From the NCBI RefSeq assembly GCF_022829585.1, contig NZ_JAKSYC010000069.1:1-64000 (forward strand): 64,000 nt of DNA, in the 5' to 3' direction. Every line of letters begins with the position of its first letter. Within the stretch, counting starts at the first letter, position 1. Below are positions 1-9,139 of the stretch, one piece after another. A program made the translations under genes and the position numbers. Origin of the DNA: Methylobacterium sp. J-026. GTDB lineage: Bacteria > Pseudomonadota > Alphaproteobacteria > Rhizobiales > Beijerinckiaceae. The notes under the pieces are model-generated. The model searched no databases. It was not told the origin of the DNA and worked only from the letters and a program-made list of their open reading frames with translations.

Positions 1-1605
1 CTTCTGGCCGCCCGCGGGTTCCACGTCGCGCTCGGCCTCGCGCTCCGGGCCGGACAGGACGAAGCGGCGGTAATCGTCCATGTCGCCGTCGAAGGTCTTC
101 ACGGTGCCGTCCGCCACCAGCCACAGCCGGTCGGCGCAGGCCTCGACCAGGAACCGGTCGTGGGAGACCAGGATCACCGCGCCCTCGTAGTCGTTGATCG
201 CCTCGACCAGGGCCTGGCGGCTCTCGATGTCGAGGTGGTTGGTCGGCTCGTCGAGGATCAGCAGGTGCGGGCCGTGGAAGGCCGCGAGCCCCATCAGCAG
301 CCGCGCCTTCTCGCCGCCGGAGAGTTTCTCCACCGGGGTATCGGCCTTGTTGGCCCCGAAGCCGAGCCGGGCGGTGGCCGAGCGCACCTTCGCCTCCGGC
401 ACGTCGGGCATCAGGGTGCGGACATGCGCGTAGGCGCTCTCGGCGGGGCGCAGCTCGTCGAGCTGGTGCTGGGCGAAGTAGGCGACCTCCATCTTCGAGG
501 AGCGCTTGACCTCGCCGGCGAGCGGCCCAAGCCGGCCGCCGATCAGCTTGCAGAAGGTCGATTTGCCGTTGCCGTTGGCGCCGAGCAGCGCCACGCGGTC
601 GTCGGGGGCGAGGCTGAGATCGAGGCCGGTGAGCACGATCCGGTCGCCGTAGCCGGCCTTGACCCGCTCCATGGCGACGATCGGCGGCGACAGGGGCTTC
701 TCCGGGCTCGGCAGGTGGATCACCGGCACGTCGTCCTCGAGCAGCGCCGCGATCGGCTCCATCTTGGCCAGCCGCTTGACCCGGGACTGGGCCTGGCGCG
801 CCTTGGTGGCCTTCGCCTTGAACCGGTCGATGAAGCTCTGGAGATGCGCCCGTTCGGCATCCTGCTTCACCTTGGCCTTGGCGAGCAGCGTGCGCTTCTC
901 GGAGAGCTGCTTGGCGAAGCTCGTATAGCCGCCGCGGTAGATGGTGAGCTTGCCGCGGTCGAGGTGAAGGATGTGGTCGACGCTGGTGTCGAGCAGATCC
1001 CGGTCGTGACTGATGACGATCGCGGTGCGCGGGTAGCGCTCCAGGTAATCGTAGAGCCAGAGCGTGCCCTCGATGTCGAGGTAGTTGGTCGGCTCGTCCA
1101 GCAGCAGCAGGTCGGGCTCCGAGAACAGCACGGCGGCCAGCGCCACCCGCATCCGCCAGCCGCCGGAGAAATCCGAGCAGGGCCGCGCCTGCGCGGCCGC
1201 GTCGAAGCCGAGCCCGTGCAGGATCGCGGCGGCGCGGGCCGGGGCCGAGTGGGCGCCGATATCGACCAGCCGCGTCTCGATCTCGGCCCGGCGCAGCCCG
1301 TCGGCGTGTTCGGCCTCCGCCATCAGCCGGGCCCGCTCGGTATCGGCGGCGAGCACCACCGCATGCAGGGTCTCCGGGCCGGCCGGGGCTTCCTGGGCGA
1401 CCGCGCCGATGCGCATGCCTCTCGGCAGCGACACCGATTTCGCGTCGACCGGCAGGTCGCCGAGGATCGCCTTGAACAGCGTGGTCTTGCCGGCACCGTT
1501 GCGCCCCACGAGGCCGACGCGGGCGCCCTCCGGGATCGTGAAGGTCGCGGAATCCAGGATCAGACGGTCGCCGATGCGGTAGGTGAGGTCGTTGACGCTT
1601 AGCAT
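1..1605 (-). CDS. ABC-F family ATPase (Uup/YheS-like), C-terminus cut by window edge
   Basis: Soluble duplicated ATP-binding cassette protein of the ABC-F class, which acts on ribosomes or translation rather than in membrane transport. The visible 535 codons hold two cassettes. The first has Walker A GRNGAGKTT near residue 34, signature FSGGW and Walker B LLLLDEPTNYLD. The second has GANGNGKST, signature LSGGEKARL and LLILDEPTNHLD. A charged linker rich in K, R and A separates them, and no membrane segments are seen. Translation starts at ATG 1605 (MLSVNDLTYRIGD), the usual start of the first cassette. The reading frame is still open at base 1, so the C-terminal tail lies outside the window. 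The family is certain; which ABC-F subgroup it belongs to is not. Confidence 0.93.
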   Translation of the reverse strand, partial: MLSVNDLTYRIGDRLILDSATFTIPEGARVGLVGRNGAGKTTLFKAILGDLPVDAKSVSLPRGMRIGAVAQEAPAGPETLHAVVLAADTERARLMAEAEHADGLRRAEIETRLVDIGAHSAPARAAAILHGLGFDAAAQARPCSDFSGGWRMRVALAAVLFSEPDLLLLDEPTNYLDIEGTLWLYDYLERYPRTAIVISHDRDLLDTSVDHILHLDRGKLTIYRGGYTSFAKQLSEKRTLLAKAKVKQDAERAHLQSFIDRFKAKATKARQAQSRVKRLAKMEPIAALLEDDVPVIHLPSPEKPLSPPIVAMERVKAGYGDRIVLTGLDLSLAPDDRVALLGANGNGKSTFCKLIGGRLGPLAGEVKRSSKMEVAYFAQHQLDELRPAESAYAHVRTLMPDVPEAKVRSATARLGFGANKADTPVEKLSGGEKARLLMGLAAFHGPHLLILDEPTNHLDIESRQALVEAINDYEGAVILVSHDRFLVEACADRLWLVADGTVKTFDGDMDDYRRFVLSGPEREAERDVEPAGGQK

Positions 1606-1917
1606 GGCGGCGTTCTGGCCGTCCGGAAGCGGCGAGGCAAGCGCCGGCTGCCGTGCGGTGTCGGCGGGGCCCACCGCGCCACCGACCCCGGGCAGTTTCC
1701 TGAAGCGGCTGCGAAAAACTGCATTGCCAGCAGGGCGTTTAACGAATTTGCAGCATTCGCGCGGCATTTTTGGCCGTCGCGCAGTAGTGCAGCCGACGAA
1801 ACGTCTGATACGGACGCTGGCTGACATGGCTGGAGAGCATCGCGTCGGACCATGCCATCGATCGTCGCGCCATGATCTCCGAGACTTTGCGCCGGCCTAC
1901 GGTATGACAGGAGGCAC
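1606..1917. other. Intergenic region between divergent genes
   Basis: These 312 bases separate the leftward ABC-F gene from the rightward HD-GYP gene, so both promoters should lie here. The stretch around 1720-1780 is less GC-rich than its surroundings. I see no convincing -35/-10 pair, operator or RNA gene. Short open frames through it look like GC-driven shadows. Confidence 0.5.
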
Positions 1918-2988
1918 GTGTTGGGCCGGACCCTGATCCTCACCGACGACGTCAGCCGCGCCGGCCGTCTGGCGCGCAATCTCGGCGGCGATGGAGACGT
2001 GTCGCTGCACGATCTCTACGGGGACGCTGCGCCACCCTCCGGAGCCGCGCTGATCATCAGCGACGTGAGCGCGCTGACATCCGAATCCCTGCGGCGCCTG
2101 CGCCAAGCCCTCGCGGTGGTGCGCGGCCCCGAGACGCCATTCCTCGCCCTCATCCACGGCAATCTCGGCCGCGGCGAGATCCAGGCGTCCGCCCTCGGAG
2201 CCACCAAGGTGCTGCAGGCCTCGGCGGCGAGCGCGCTGCTGCTCAACACGGTCACCGCCCTGGCGGCGGGTGCCACGGCGCGACCTCCGGGGGGCGGCGA
2301 CCTTCGGCATCAAGCCACGGCATCCCGGGACGCCTTCGTGGCCATCTTCCGTGCGGATGGCGCCCCGGCGCTGGCGACCGTCGAATCCGGTGCCGTCCTG
2401 GTCAATCGGGCGATCCGCGACGCCAAGGTCCGGGACTGGCTCGACGTCGTCGCGAGCTTCGACGACGCCACGCACCGGCACTGCCTCAGCGTGGCCGGCC
2501 TCGCGGCGGATTTCGCCCGGACGCTCGGCCTCAACGATGTCGATTCGCGCTACCTGATCAAGGGCGCCCTGCTCCACGACATCGGGAAGGCCAAGATCCC
2601 GCGGGCCATCCTGAACAAGCCGGGACCACTGACGCCCGAGGAGCGGTGCGAGATGGATCGCCACCCAGCCATCGGCCACGCGATGCTGCTGAACGGGCAT
2701 TACGACGCGCTCACCCTCTCGGTCGTCCGCTCGCACCATGAATATCTCGACGGTTCGGGCTACCCGGATGGCCTGCGCGGCCAGGAGATCCCGGACCTCG
2801 TGCGGCTGATCACGATCTCCGACATCTTCGCGGCCCTCATCGAGGCGCGGCCCTACAAGGCGCCGAAGCCGGCCCACGAAGCCTACGCGATCCTGAAGGC
2901 CATGGGCGCGAAGCTCGACACCGATCTGGTGCGCGCCTTCGGAGCCGTCGCCACGGCCTGCGAGATGCCCTACCGCGCATCCGCCTGA
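1918..2988 (+). CDS. HD-GYP domain protein, probable cyclic-di-GMP phosphodiesterase
   Basis: A 356-residue protein. Residues 1-115 resemble a degenerate response-regulator receiver fold (LILTDDVSRAG start). Residues about 170-330 form an HD-GYP domain: the metal-binding HD pair is at 220-221 in LLHDIGKAKIP, followed by HHE and LDGSGYPDGL with GYP at 281-283. HD-GYP enzymes hydrolyse cyclic di-GMP; activity here is inferred from the intact motifs. The start is ambiguous: AGGAGG at 1909-1914 lies 3 bases before GTG 1918 and 6 bases before TTG 1921, and the spacing favours TTG. The gene ends 26 bases before the convergent lpxC stop. Confidence 0.88.
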   Translation: MLGRTLILTDDVSRAGRLARNLGGDGDVSLHDLYGDAAPPSGAALIISDVSALTSESLRRLRQALAVVRGPETPFLALIHGNLGRGEIQASALGATKVLQASAASALLLNTVTALAAGATARPPGGGDLRHQATASRDAFVAIFRADGAPALATVESGAVLVNRAIRDAKVRDWLDVVASFDDATHRHCLSVAGLAADFARTLGLNDVDSRYLIKGALLHDIGKAKIPRAILNKPGPLTPEERCEMDRHPAIGHAMLLNGHYDALTLSVVRSHHEYLDGSGYPDGLRGQEIPDLVRLITISDIFAALIEARPYKAPKPAHEAYAILKAMGAKLDTDLVRAFGAVATACEMPYRASA

Positions 2989-3014
2989 GCGCGGCCGGGC
3001 GATCGGTCCGGACC

Positions 3015-3926
3015 TCAGTCCAGTTCCCAGGCGGTCTCGTCCTGCATCAGCGCCGCCACCAGGGCGTGATTCAGCTCGTGCCCGGTGTGGAAGGCGGTGA
3101 CCCATCCCTCGACCGGATGACCCACGAGGGCCAGGTCGCCGATCAGGTCGAGCACGCGGTGCCGCACCGGCTCACCCGGGACGCGCATCCCGCCGAGCAC
3201 GTGGCCGCGCACCAGGAGCGCCGCCGAGTGCCGAGAGACGCCCTGCAGGAAATCCTTCCGTGCCACATACCCGAAAGCGCGTCCGGCCATCGCGCGCGCG
3301 AACCGGCCGAAGCTGCGCGACGGCGCGATCTCGGTCACGAACGTCTCGGGGGTGATGGCCCCCGACCAGTCGACCGATCCGAAATGCGAGAGCGCGATAT
3401 GACCGGTCACGTGAAGACCCGTACCGGGTTCGATGCGGATGTGCCGCCGCCCATTCGTCACCGAAACAGTGCGGCGCACCCGGATCTGACGGCAGGGCTG
3501 CGCCTGCTCGCTCCGGCCCGATGCCCGGATCGCCTCGCACCAAGGCGTGGCGCTCCCGTCGAAGATCGGTAGCTCGTCCGCATCGATCTCGACCACCGCA
3601 TTGTCGATCTCCAGGGCGCTCAGAGACGCCATCAGGTGCTCGATGGTGCGGACGAGAATGCCCTCGCGCCGCAGCGCCGAGGAGAGCGGCTGCGATTCCC
3701 GATGGTACCAGCGCGCCGGGATATCGATGACGCGCCCGTCCCTCAGCCGGCGGCGGAAGACGATGCCGTGATCGGCCGGCGCCGGGCAGACGCGCACGGT
3801 GGCATGCCGGCCCGAATGCAGGCTCTGCCCGGACCGCTCGAACGGGCGGGTCAGCGTGGCCTGGAGGCGCGGGACCGGCACGGACGTCCGGGAATCGAAA
3901 CGCGTGATCGTCACATCATGGTGCAT
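3015..3926 (-). CDS. lpxC: UDP-3-O-acyl-N-acetylglucosamine deacetylase
   Basis: LpxC is the cytoplasmic zinc enzyme for the committed step of lipid A synthesis, removing the N-acetyl group from UDP-3-O-acyl-GlcNAc. The 303-residue length is normal for the family. Visible motifs are LHSGRHA (residues 36-42), EHLMAS with E96 and H97, EIDADELPIFDGSA (113-126), PSRSFG (202-207), RHRVLDLIGDLALVG with H256 and D260, and GHELNHAL with H283. The zinc ligands and the general acid/base are therefore all present. ATG 3926 is chosen because the longer frame upstream lacks family features. It is divergent from a Crp/Fnr regulator and not next to ftsZ-type cell-division genes, the usual lpxC setting, so it could be a second copy. 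Confidence 0.88.
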   Translation of the reverse strand: MHHDVTITRFDSRTSVPVPRLQATLTRPFERSGQSLHSGRHATVRVCPAPADHGIVFRRRLRDGRVIDIPARWYHRESQPLSSALRREGILVRTIEHLMASLSALEIDNAVVEIDADELPIFDGSATPWCEAIRASGRSEQAQPCRQIRVRRTVSVTNGRRHIRIEPGTGLHVTGHIALSHFGSVDWSGAITPETFVTEIAPSRSFGRFARAMAGRAFGYVARKDFLQGVSRHSAALLVRGHVLGGMRVPGEPVRHRVLDLIGDLALVGHPVEGWVTAFHTGHELNHALVAALMQDETAWELD

Positions 3927-4190
3927 CGGAATCGCCCGCTGCGGCAAGCTTGGCAGGGAGGCCGGGCATGTAGCCCGGATATCCTGATCCACGCTAATAA
4001 ACTCCTGTTCACCCGGGCCCGGCTTGACCGGCCGGCAAGTGACGGTCACGATCATCTCCGCCCCGTGGATGGAGCGCTGCAGTCGCGGCGTCCAGCTAAA
4101 CCGTGCGGGCCGCTCCCGTCCCGAGATCTGCTGGCCGGCACCCGTTTGGGCAGGGACGGAGGCCGGACTGGAGTTGAGGGAACAGCATCG

Positions 4191-4877
4191 ATGGCGCGGC
4201 TGGGGACCATACCCTTCTTCAAGGACCCGGGCATCGAGCTCAACACCTACGAATCCCGGTGCCACTGGCGGCGCTTCGACGAGAACGAGGTGCTGGTCGA
4301 CTTCGACGACATCTCCACCGACGTCTACTTCATCGCCTCCGGCGAGGTTCGCATCCTTAACCGGACCCAGTCCGGCAAGGAGGTGATTCTCGGCGAGATG
4401 CGCGGCGGCGCGTTCTTCGGCGAGCTGGCTGCGATCGACGGGATCGGGCGCTCGGCCAACGTCACGGCGCTGACCCGCGGCGAAGTCTGCGTGGTGCCGG
4501 CGGCGGTGTTCCGGCAGATGGTCTTCGCCTCGGAGGCGATCGCCGACCGGCTGTTCCGTCTCCTCGCCAAGCGCGTGCGCGAATTGAACACGCGGCTGAT
4601 GGAGCACGCCCTCCTCGATCTGAAGCATCGCCTCTACGCCGAATTGCTGCGCCTCTCGGTGCCGCGGACCGGCGCCTCCGGCGAGCGCGTGGTCTCGCCG
4701 CCGCCCTACCACCACGTCCTCGCCGCGCGGATCGGGTGCCGACGGGAGCAGGTCACCCGGGAATTCACCGCCATGGCCGCGGAGGGCCTGGTCGACCGGA
4801 CCCGCGGCGCCCTGGTCCTGCGCCGGCCGGATCTCCTCGAAGCACGCGTCGCCGAGGCCCTGCGCGAGGATTCCTGA
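4191..4877 (+). CDS. Crp/Fnr family transcriptional regulator
   Basis: A 228-residue regulator. Residues 15-125 form a cyclic-nucleotide-binding-type beta-barrel (FIASGEVRIL, GGAFFGELAAIDG). A dimer helix follows, and a C-terminal winged helix-turn-helix lies at about 165-215 (AARIGCRREQVTREF). It lacks the N-terminal cysteine cluster of oxygen-sensing FNR, so a CRP-like or ligand-free sensor is more likely. The ATG at 4191 is preceded by a weak GAGGG. It is divergent from lpxC across a 264-base region and is followed 4 bases later by a polyamine-type ABC operon that it could control; that link is inference. Confidence 0.88.
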   Translation: MARLGTIPFFKDPGIELNTYESRCHWRRFDENEVLVDFDDISTDVYFIASGEVRILNRTQSGKEVILGEMRGGAFFGELAAIDGIGRSANVTALTRGEVCVVPAAVFRQMVFASEAIADRLFRLLAKRVRELNTRLMEHALLDLKHRLYAELLRLSVPRTGASGERVVSPPPYHHVLAARIGCRREQVTREFTAMAAEGLVDRTRGALVLRRPDLLEARVAEALREDS

Positions 4878-4881
4878 TCCC

Positions 4882-5937
4882 GTGTCGGGCACGCCGCCGC
4901 GCCTGGAATTGGACGCGCTGACCAAGCGCTTCGGCGCGCATCCGGCCGTCGATTCGGTGACGCTCGCCCTCGAACCCGGGGAGTTCTTCTGCCTGCTCGG
5001 CCCGTCCGGCTGCGGTAAGAGCACCCTGTTGCGCATGATCGCGGGGTTCGAACGGCCGAGTTCCGGCCGGATTCGCCTCGGCGGCCGGGACATCACCGGG
5101 CTGCCGCCGCACAGGCGCCCGGTCAACATGATGTTCCAGTCCTACGCGCTGTTCCCGCACATGCGTGTGGCCGGCAATATCGCCTACGGCCTCAAGGGGA
5201 TGGGCCGGAGCGAGGCTGCCGCGCGGGTCGCCGAGCTGCTGCGGCTCGTCCGCCTCGAAGGCTTCGGCGACCGCCGTCCCGAGACGCTCTCGGGGGGCCA
5301 GCGGCAGCGGGTGGCCCTGGCCCGGGCGCTCGCCCGGGAGCCGGAGCTGCTCCTGCTCGACGAGCCCCTCGGCGCCCTCGACCGGGGCCTGCGGGAGGAG
5401 ACCCAGGGCGAATTGCGCGCCGTGCAGCGCCGCCTGGGCACCGCCTTCGTGGTCGTGACCCACGATCCGGAGGAGGCGATGATGCTCGCCGATCGGATCG
5501 GCGTCATGGAGGCCGGCCGGCTGGTTCAGGTCGGACCGCCGGCCGAACTCTACCGGCGGCCGGCGAACCGGTTCGTGGCGGGGCTGCTCGGCGACGTGAA
5601 TCTCCTCCCCGGGCGCCTCGGACCGGACGCGGCGGGCGGTGCGCGCACCGTGCAGACCGCGCACGGGCAAGTCCGGGGGATCGCCGCCGCGGCGCTGGCT
5701 GAAGGCGCGGCGGTGGTGGTGGCGGTGCGTCCGGAGGATCTGGTCTTCGGCGGGACAGGACTGCCGGTCACGGTGGCGGAGGCGACCTTCCTGGGGGATC
5801 GCCTGCGCCGAACCCTGCGCCTGCCGGACGGCGGAATCCTTCGGGCCAGTGGCCGCCCGGCCGATGCCGACCTGCCGCCGGGGTCGCAGACCTGCGCCGG
5901 GTTCGCGGCCGAGGCCGCGGTGATCCTCCCGGCATGA
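4882..5937 (+). CDS. potA: Spermidine/putrescine-type ABC transporter ATP-binding protein
   Basis: ATPase subunit of a PotABCD-type importer, 351 residues, starting at GTG 4882. Walker A is GPSGCGKST near residue 40, the Q-loop is in MMFQSYALFPHM, the signature is LSGGQRQR, Walker B is LLLLDEPLGALD, and the switch histidine is in VVTHDPEEA. A C-terminal TOBE-like domain spans about 245-350. It overlaps the next gene by ATGA, so the three genes are translationally coupled. Substrate could be a polyamine, another cation or a small organic acid. No periplasmic binding protein is encoded beside it. Confidence 0.9.
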   Translation: MSGTPPRLELDALTKRFGAHPAVDSVTLALEPGEFFCLLGPSGCGKSTLLRMIAGFERPSSGRIRLGGRDITGLPPHRRPVNMMFQSYALFPHMRVAGNIAYGLKGMGRSEAAARVAELLRLVRLEGFGDRRPETLSGGQRQRVALARALAREPELLLLDEPLGALDRGLREETQGELRAVQRRLGTAFVVVTHDPEEAMMLADRIGVMEAGRLVQVGPPAELYRRPANRFVAGLLGDVNLLPGRLGPDAAGGARTVQTAHGQVRGIAAAALAEGAAVVVAVRPEDLVFGGTGLPVTVAEATFLGDRLRRTLRLPDGGILRASGRPADADLPPGSQTCAGFAAEAAVILPA

Positions 5938-6845
5938 GCGAAAAGCCGCGGACCCTGTTCGATCGGCTGGTCCGTCTGCCGCCCTTCGTCTGGCTGGCGG
6001 CCTTCTTCCTTCTGCCCTTCGCCATCACCCTCAAGATCAGCCTGTCGGAACCGGCGACGGCGATACCGCCCTACCTTCCGGTGCTCGATTGGCGGGGCGG
6101 CCTCGATGGCTGGTCCAGCTTCCTCGAAGCCCTCAACTTCGACAATTACGCCACGCTCTCAGCCGACCCGCTCTACCGCGACGCCGCGCTGGGTTCGCTG
6201 GGCTACGCCGCCCTGGCCAGCCTGATCCTGGTCGCCCTCGGCACGCCCCTGGCCTATGCCCTGGCGCGGGCGCCGTCCCGCTGGCAGCCGCTCCTCGTCG
6301 CGCTGGTGGTCGTGCCGTTCTGGACGAGCTTCCTGATCCGGGTCTACGCCTGGATCGCGATCCTGAAGCCGGAGGGTCTGCTCAACCTCGTGCTGCTCCG
6401 GCTCGGACTGATCGCCGAGCCGCTGACGATCCTCAACACCGACGCCGCGGTGATCATCGGTCTCGTCTACGCCTACCTGCCGTTCATGGTGCTCCCGCTC
6501 TACGCGGTAATGAACCGCCTGGACCCCGCCCTGCGGGAGGCCGCGGCGGATCTCGGTGCCACGCCGACCCGGGTGTTCTGGAGCGTGACGCTGCCGCTCA
6601 GCCTGCCCGGCATCGCGGCCGGCGCAGCCCTGTGCTTCATCCCGATGGTGGGCGAATTCGTCATTCCGGACCTGCTCGGGGGCTCGGAGACCCTGATGCT
6701 GGGCCGGGTGCTGTGGACGGAGTTCTTCTCGAACCGGGACTGGCCCCTGGCCTCCGCGGTCGCCGTCCTGATCCTCGCCATCGTCATCGGCCCGGTGGTG
6801 CTGTTCCGCGACAGTCTGCGCTCGGGCGAGGGGGATGCGCCGTGA
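5934..6845 (+). CDS. potB: Polyamine-type ABC transporter permease, PotB family
   Basis: Inner-membrane permease of 303 residues with about six transmembrane segments. The first is near residues 18-38 (VWLAAFFLLPFAI). A cytoplasmic EAA loop (EAAADLGATPTRVFW) at about 201-215 docks on the ATPase. The large periplasmic loop after the first helix is typical of PotB/PotH. The start overlaps the potA stop and the end overlaps the potC start, both by 4 bases. Confidence 0.9.
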   Translation: MSEKPRTLFDRLVRLPPFVWLAAFFLLPFAITLKISLSEPATAIPPYLPVLDWRGGLDGWSSFLEALNFDNYATLSADPLYRDAALGSLGYAALASLILVALGTPLAYALARAPSRWQPLLVALVVVPFWTSFLIRVYAWIAILKPEGLLNLVLLRLGLIAEPLTILNTDAAVIIGLVYAYLPFMVLPLYAVMNRLDPALREAAADLGATPTRVFWSVTLPLSLPGIAAGAALCFIPMVGEFVIPDLLGGSETLMLGRVLWTEFFSNRDWPLASAVAVLILAIVIGPVVLFRDSLRSGEGDAP

Positions 6846-7615
6846 CCTGGGTCACCCGTACCGCCCTCGTCGCCGGGCTTGGCTTCCTCTACCTGCCGAT
6901 CCTGGTGCTGATCGCCTACTCGTTCAACGCCTCGCCCCTGGTCACCGTCTGGGGCGGAGTCTCGACCCGGTGGTACGGGGCCCTGCTGGCCGATGCGCCC
7001 CTGCTGGCCGCGGCCTGGGTCTCGCTCAAGGTGGCGATCCTGGCGAGCCTCATCGCCACGATCCTCGGGACGCTGGCGGCGCTCGTTCTGGAGCGGCAGC
7101 GCCGCTTCCGCGGACGGGCGCTGTTCACCGGCCTCGTCTTCGGGCCGATCGTGATGCCGGAGGTGATGATCGGCCTGTCGCTGCTGCTGATGTTCATCGG
7201 CATCGGACTCGACCGCGGACTCGGCACCATCGTGATCGCGCACGCCACCTTCTGCACCGGGTTCGTGGCCGTGGTGGTCGCCGCGCGCCTGCGCGGCCTC
7301 GACCGGACCCTGGAGGACGCCGCCGCCGATCTCGGCGCCCCGCCGATGAGGGTGCTGACGACCATCACCCTGCCGCTGCTGGCGCCGGCCGTGGCGGCCG
7401 GAGGGCTCCTCGCCTTCACCCTGTCGCTCGACGATCTGGTCATCGCGAGCTTCGTCTCGGGTCCGGGCTCGACGACGCTGCCGATGCGCCTCTACAGTCA
7501 GGTCCGGCTTGGGGTGAACCCGGAGATCAACGCCGCCTCGACCCTGCTGGTCGGCCTCGTGAGCGCGGCGGTGCTCCTGGCCTCCTGGCTGACGGCGCGC
7601 CGGGGGCGGCCCTGA
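6842..7615 (+). CDS. potC: Polyamine-type ABC transporter permease, PotC family
   Basis: Second permease of the importer, 257 residues, GTG start at 6842 overlapping the potB stop (GTGA). Six predicted membrane segments begin with ALVAGLGFLYLPILVLIAYSF, and the EAA loop is EDAAADLGAPPMRVL (about 158-172). The operon ends here without a PotD-like binding protein, which must be encoded elsewhere or replaced by a distant homologue. Confidence 0.9.
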   Translation: MTWVTRTALVAGLGFLYLPILVLIAYSFNASPLVTVWGGVSTRWYGALLADAPLLAAAWVSLKVAILASLIATILGTLAALVLERQRRFRGRALFTGLVFGPIVMPEVMIGLSLLLMFIGIGLDRGLGTIVIAHATFCTGFVAVVVAARLRGLDRTLEDAAADLGAPPMRVLTTITLPLLAPAVAAGGLLAFTLSLDDLVIASFVSGPGSTTLPMRLYSQVRLGVNPEINAASTLLVGLVSAAVLLASWLTARRGRP

Positions 7616-7624
7616 GCGATCCGG

Positions 7625-7642
7625 CGGTCCAAGACAGGACCG
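7625..7642. terminator. Possible bidirectional hairpin between convergent genes
   Basis: CGGTCC and GGACCG form a 6-bp perfect stem with a 6-base loop in the gap between the ends of potC and the symporter gene. There is no T-run on either side, so intrinsic termination is only a possibility. Confidence 0.3.
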
Positions 7643-7678
7643 TGCCCCGGGTCGCGGGACGCCCGTCCGGACGCGGCC

Positions 7679-9139
7679 TCAGGCCACCTGGGCCTGGGAC
7701 GCCGTGTCGGCGCGGGTCAGGCGCGCCACCGCGGCCGTCACCGCGAGGTTCACCACCAGGGCGGCGACGCCGACATTCACGTCCTGGAGCGGCCCCAGGA
7801 TCGGGAGCTTCGACAGGCTGAACCCGCTCAGCACCGTGGCCGCCACGGTGGCGACGCCGGCCACGATCCCCGCCGCCGCCGCCGGCCGGCTCACGGGATT
7901 GCGGGGCAGCAGGCTGGCGATGAAGCAGGGGAACAGCTGCGTCACGAAATTGTAGCCCATCAGCAGGAGCTGCACGATCGTATCGCCGCCGCTGAGGGTG
8001 AACCCGACGCAGACCAGGGCCAGGACCGGCACTAGGATCTTGCACAGCCGCGCGGTCGCCGCGTCATCCATGCCGGGCCGCATCGGCCGGACGAGGTTGT
8101 TGGCCACCAGGGTGACGCCGGCGATCAGGATCATCGAACCGGGCACCAGCGCGGTGAGCACGCCGGTGGCGCCGATCAGGCCGATGAACCAGGGCGGGAA
8201 GCTCGCCAGCGAGAGCTTGAACAGCGACAGGTCGACCTCGGATCCGGCGAGGCCGGGCACCTGCAGCACGGCCGTGAAGCCGATCATGAACACGAACAGG
8301 TTGATCAGCTGGTAGACCGGCAGGAGAACCGCGTTGCGCCGGAAGGCGCCGGGCTCGCGCGCCGTGTAGAGCGACGCGAAGGTATGCGGCCACATGTAGC
8401 CGCCGAGCGCCGTGAGCAGGACCGTGGTGGAGAACCAGACCGGGCTCTGGCCGCGCTCGGGCAGGGCCAGGAATCCCGGCTTGGCGGCCTCGATCGCCCG
8501 GAACAAGCCGTCGTAGCTGCCGTAATAATGCAGGGGCAGGTAGATCCCGAGGAAGATCACCAGCGCCAGGATGGTCGTATCCTTGATCACCGCCGTCCAG
8601 GCCGAGCCGTGCACCCCCGACACGACCACGTAGGCCGTGAGCGCGGCGGCGCCGATCCAGACCGCAGCCGTGGACGAGATGGCGCCGTAGGACGCCGTGG
8701 AGACGATGATCCCGAGGCCCTTGAGCTGGAGCACGAGGTAGGGGACGAGCGCGACGAGCCCCACCGACGCCACCAGCATGCCCAGGGCCGGGCTCCCGTA
8801 TTTCCGCGCGAAGAAGTCCGGCTGCGTGTAGAGGCCGTGCTGCTTGGCGTAGCGCCAGACCGGCGGCAGCAGCCAGTACGAGGTCACATAGGCGAGCGTC
8901 AGGTAGCAGAGGATGTAGTAGGCCGGGCCGCCCTTCCCGTAGGCGATGCCGGACCCGCCGAGGAACGTGAAGGTCGTATAGATCTCCCCGGCCATCAGCA
9001 GGAAGACCAGGGCGGTGCCGAAGCCGCGCCCGCCGACGGTCCATTGCTCCAGGCCCATCTCGCGGCCCAGCCGGGCGTAGAGCCCGAGGCCGATCGCCAG
9101 CGCGAAGCCGGCCGCGACGATGGCGAGGGCGACGCTCAT
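7679..9139 (-). CDS. Sodium:solute symporter family permease
   Basis: A 486-residue integral membrane protein of the SSS (SLC5) family with about 12-13 hydrophobic segments and the early signature MAGEIYTTFTFLGGSG (about residues 49-64), where the family shows its conserved G and A rich first helices. The substrate is unknown. It starts at ATG 9139, overlapping the stop of a small DUF3311 protein by 4 bases. DUF3311 proteins are commonly encoded beside SSS transporters, so the two probably act as one unit. Confidence 0.9.
   Translation of the reverse strand: MSVALAIVAAGFALAIGLGLYARLGREMGLEQWTVGGRGFGTALVFLLMAGEIYTTFTFLGGSGIAYGKGGPAYYILCYLTLAYVTSYWLLPPVWRYAKQHGLYTQPDFFARKYGSPALGMLVASVGLVALVPYLVLQLKGLGIIVSTASYGAISSTAAVWIGAAALTAYVVVSGVHGSAWTAVIKDTTILALVIFLGIYLPLHYYGSYDGLFRAIEAAKPGFLALPERGQSPVWFSTTVLLTALGGYMWPHTFASLYTAREPGAFRRNAVLLPVYQLINLFVFMIGFTAVLQVPGLAGSEVDLSLFKLSLASFPPWFIGLIGATGVLTALVPGSMILIAGVTLVANNLVRPMRPGMDDAATARLCKILVPVLALVCVGFTLSGGDTIVQLLLMGYNFVTQLFPCFIASLLPRNPVSRPAAAAGIVAGVATVAATVLSGFSLSKLPILGPLQDVNVGVAALVVNLAVTAAVARLTRADTASQAQVA

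Noticed and set aside
4191-4877. Oxygen-sensing FNR
   Set aside because: The N-terminal cysteine cluster is missing; only a single cysteine occurs near residue 24.
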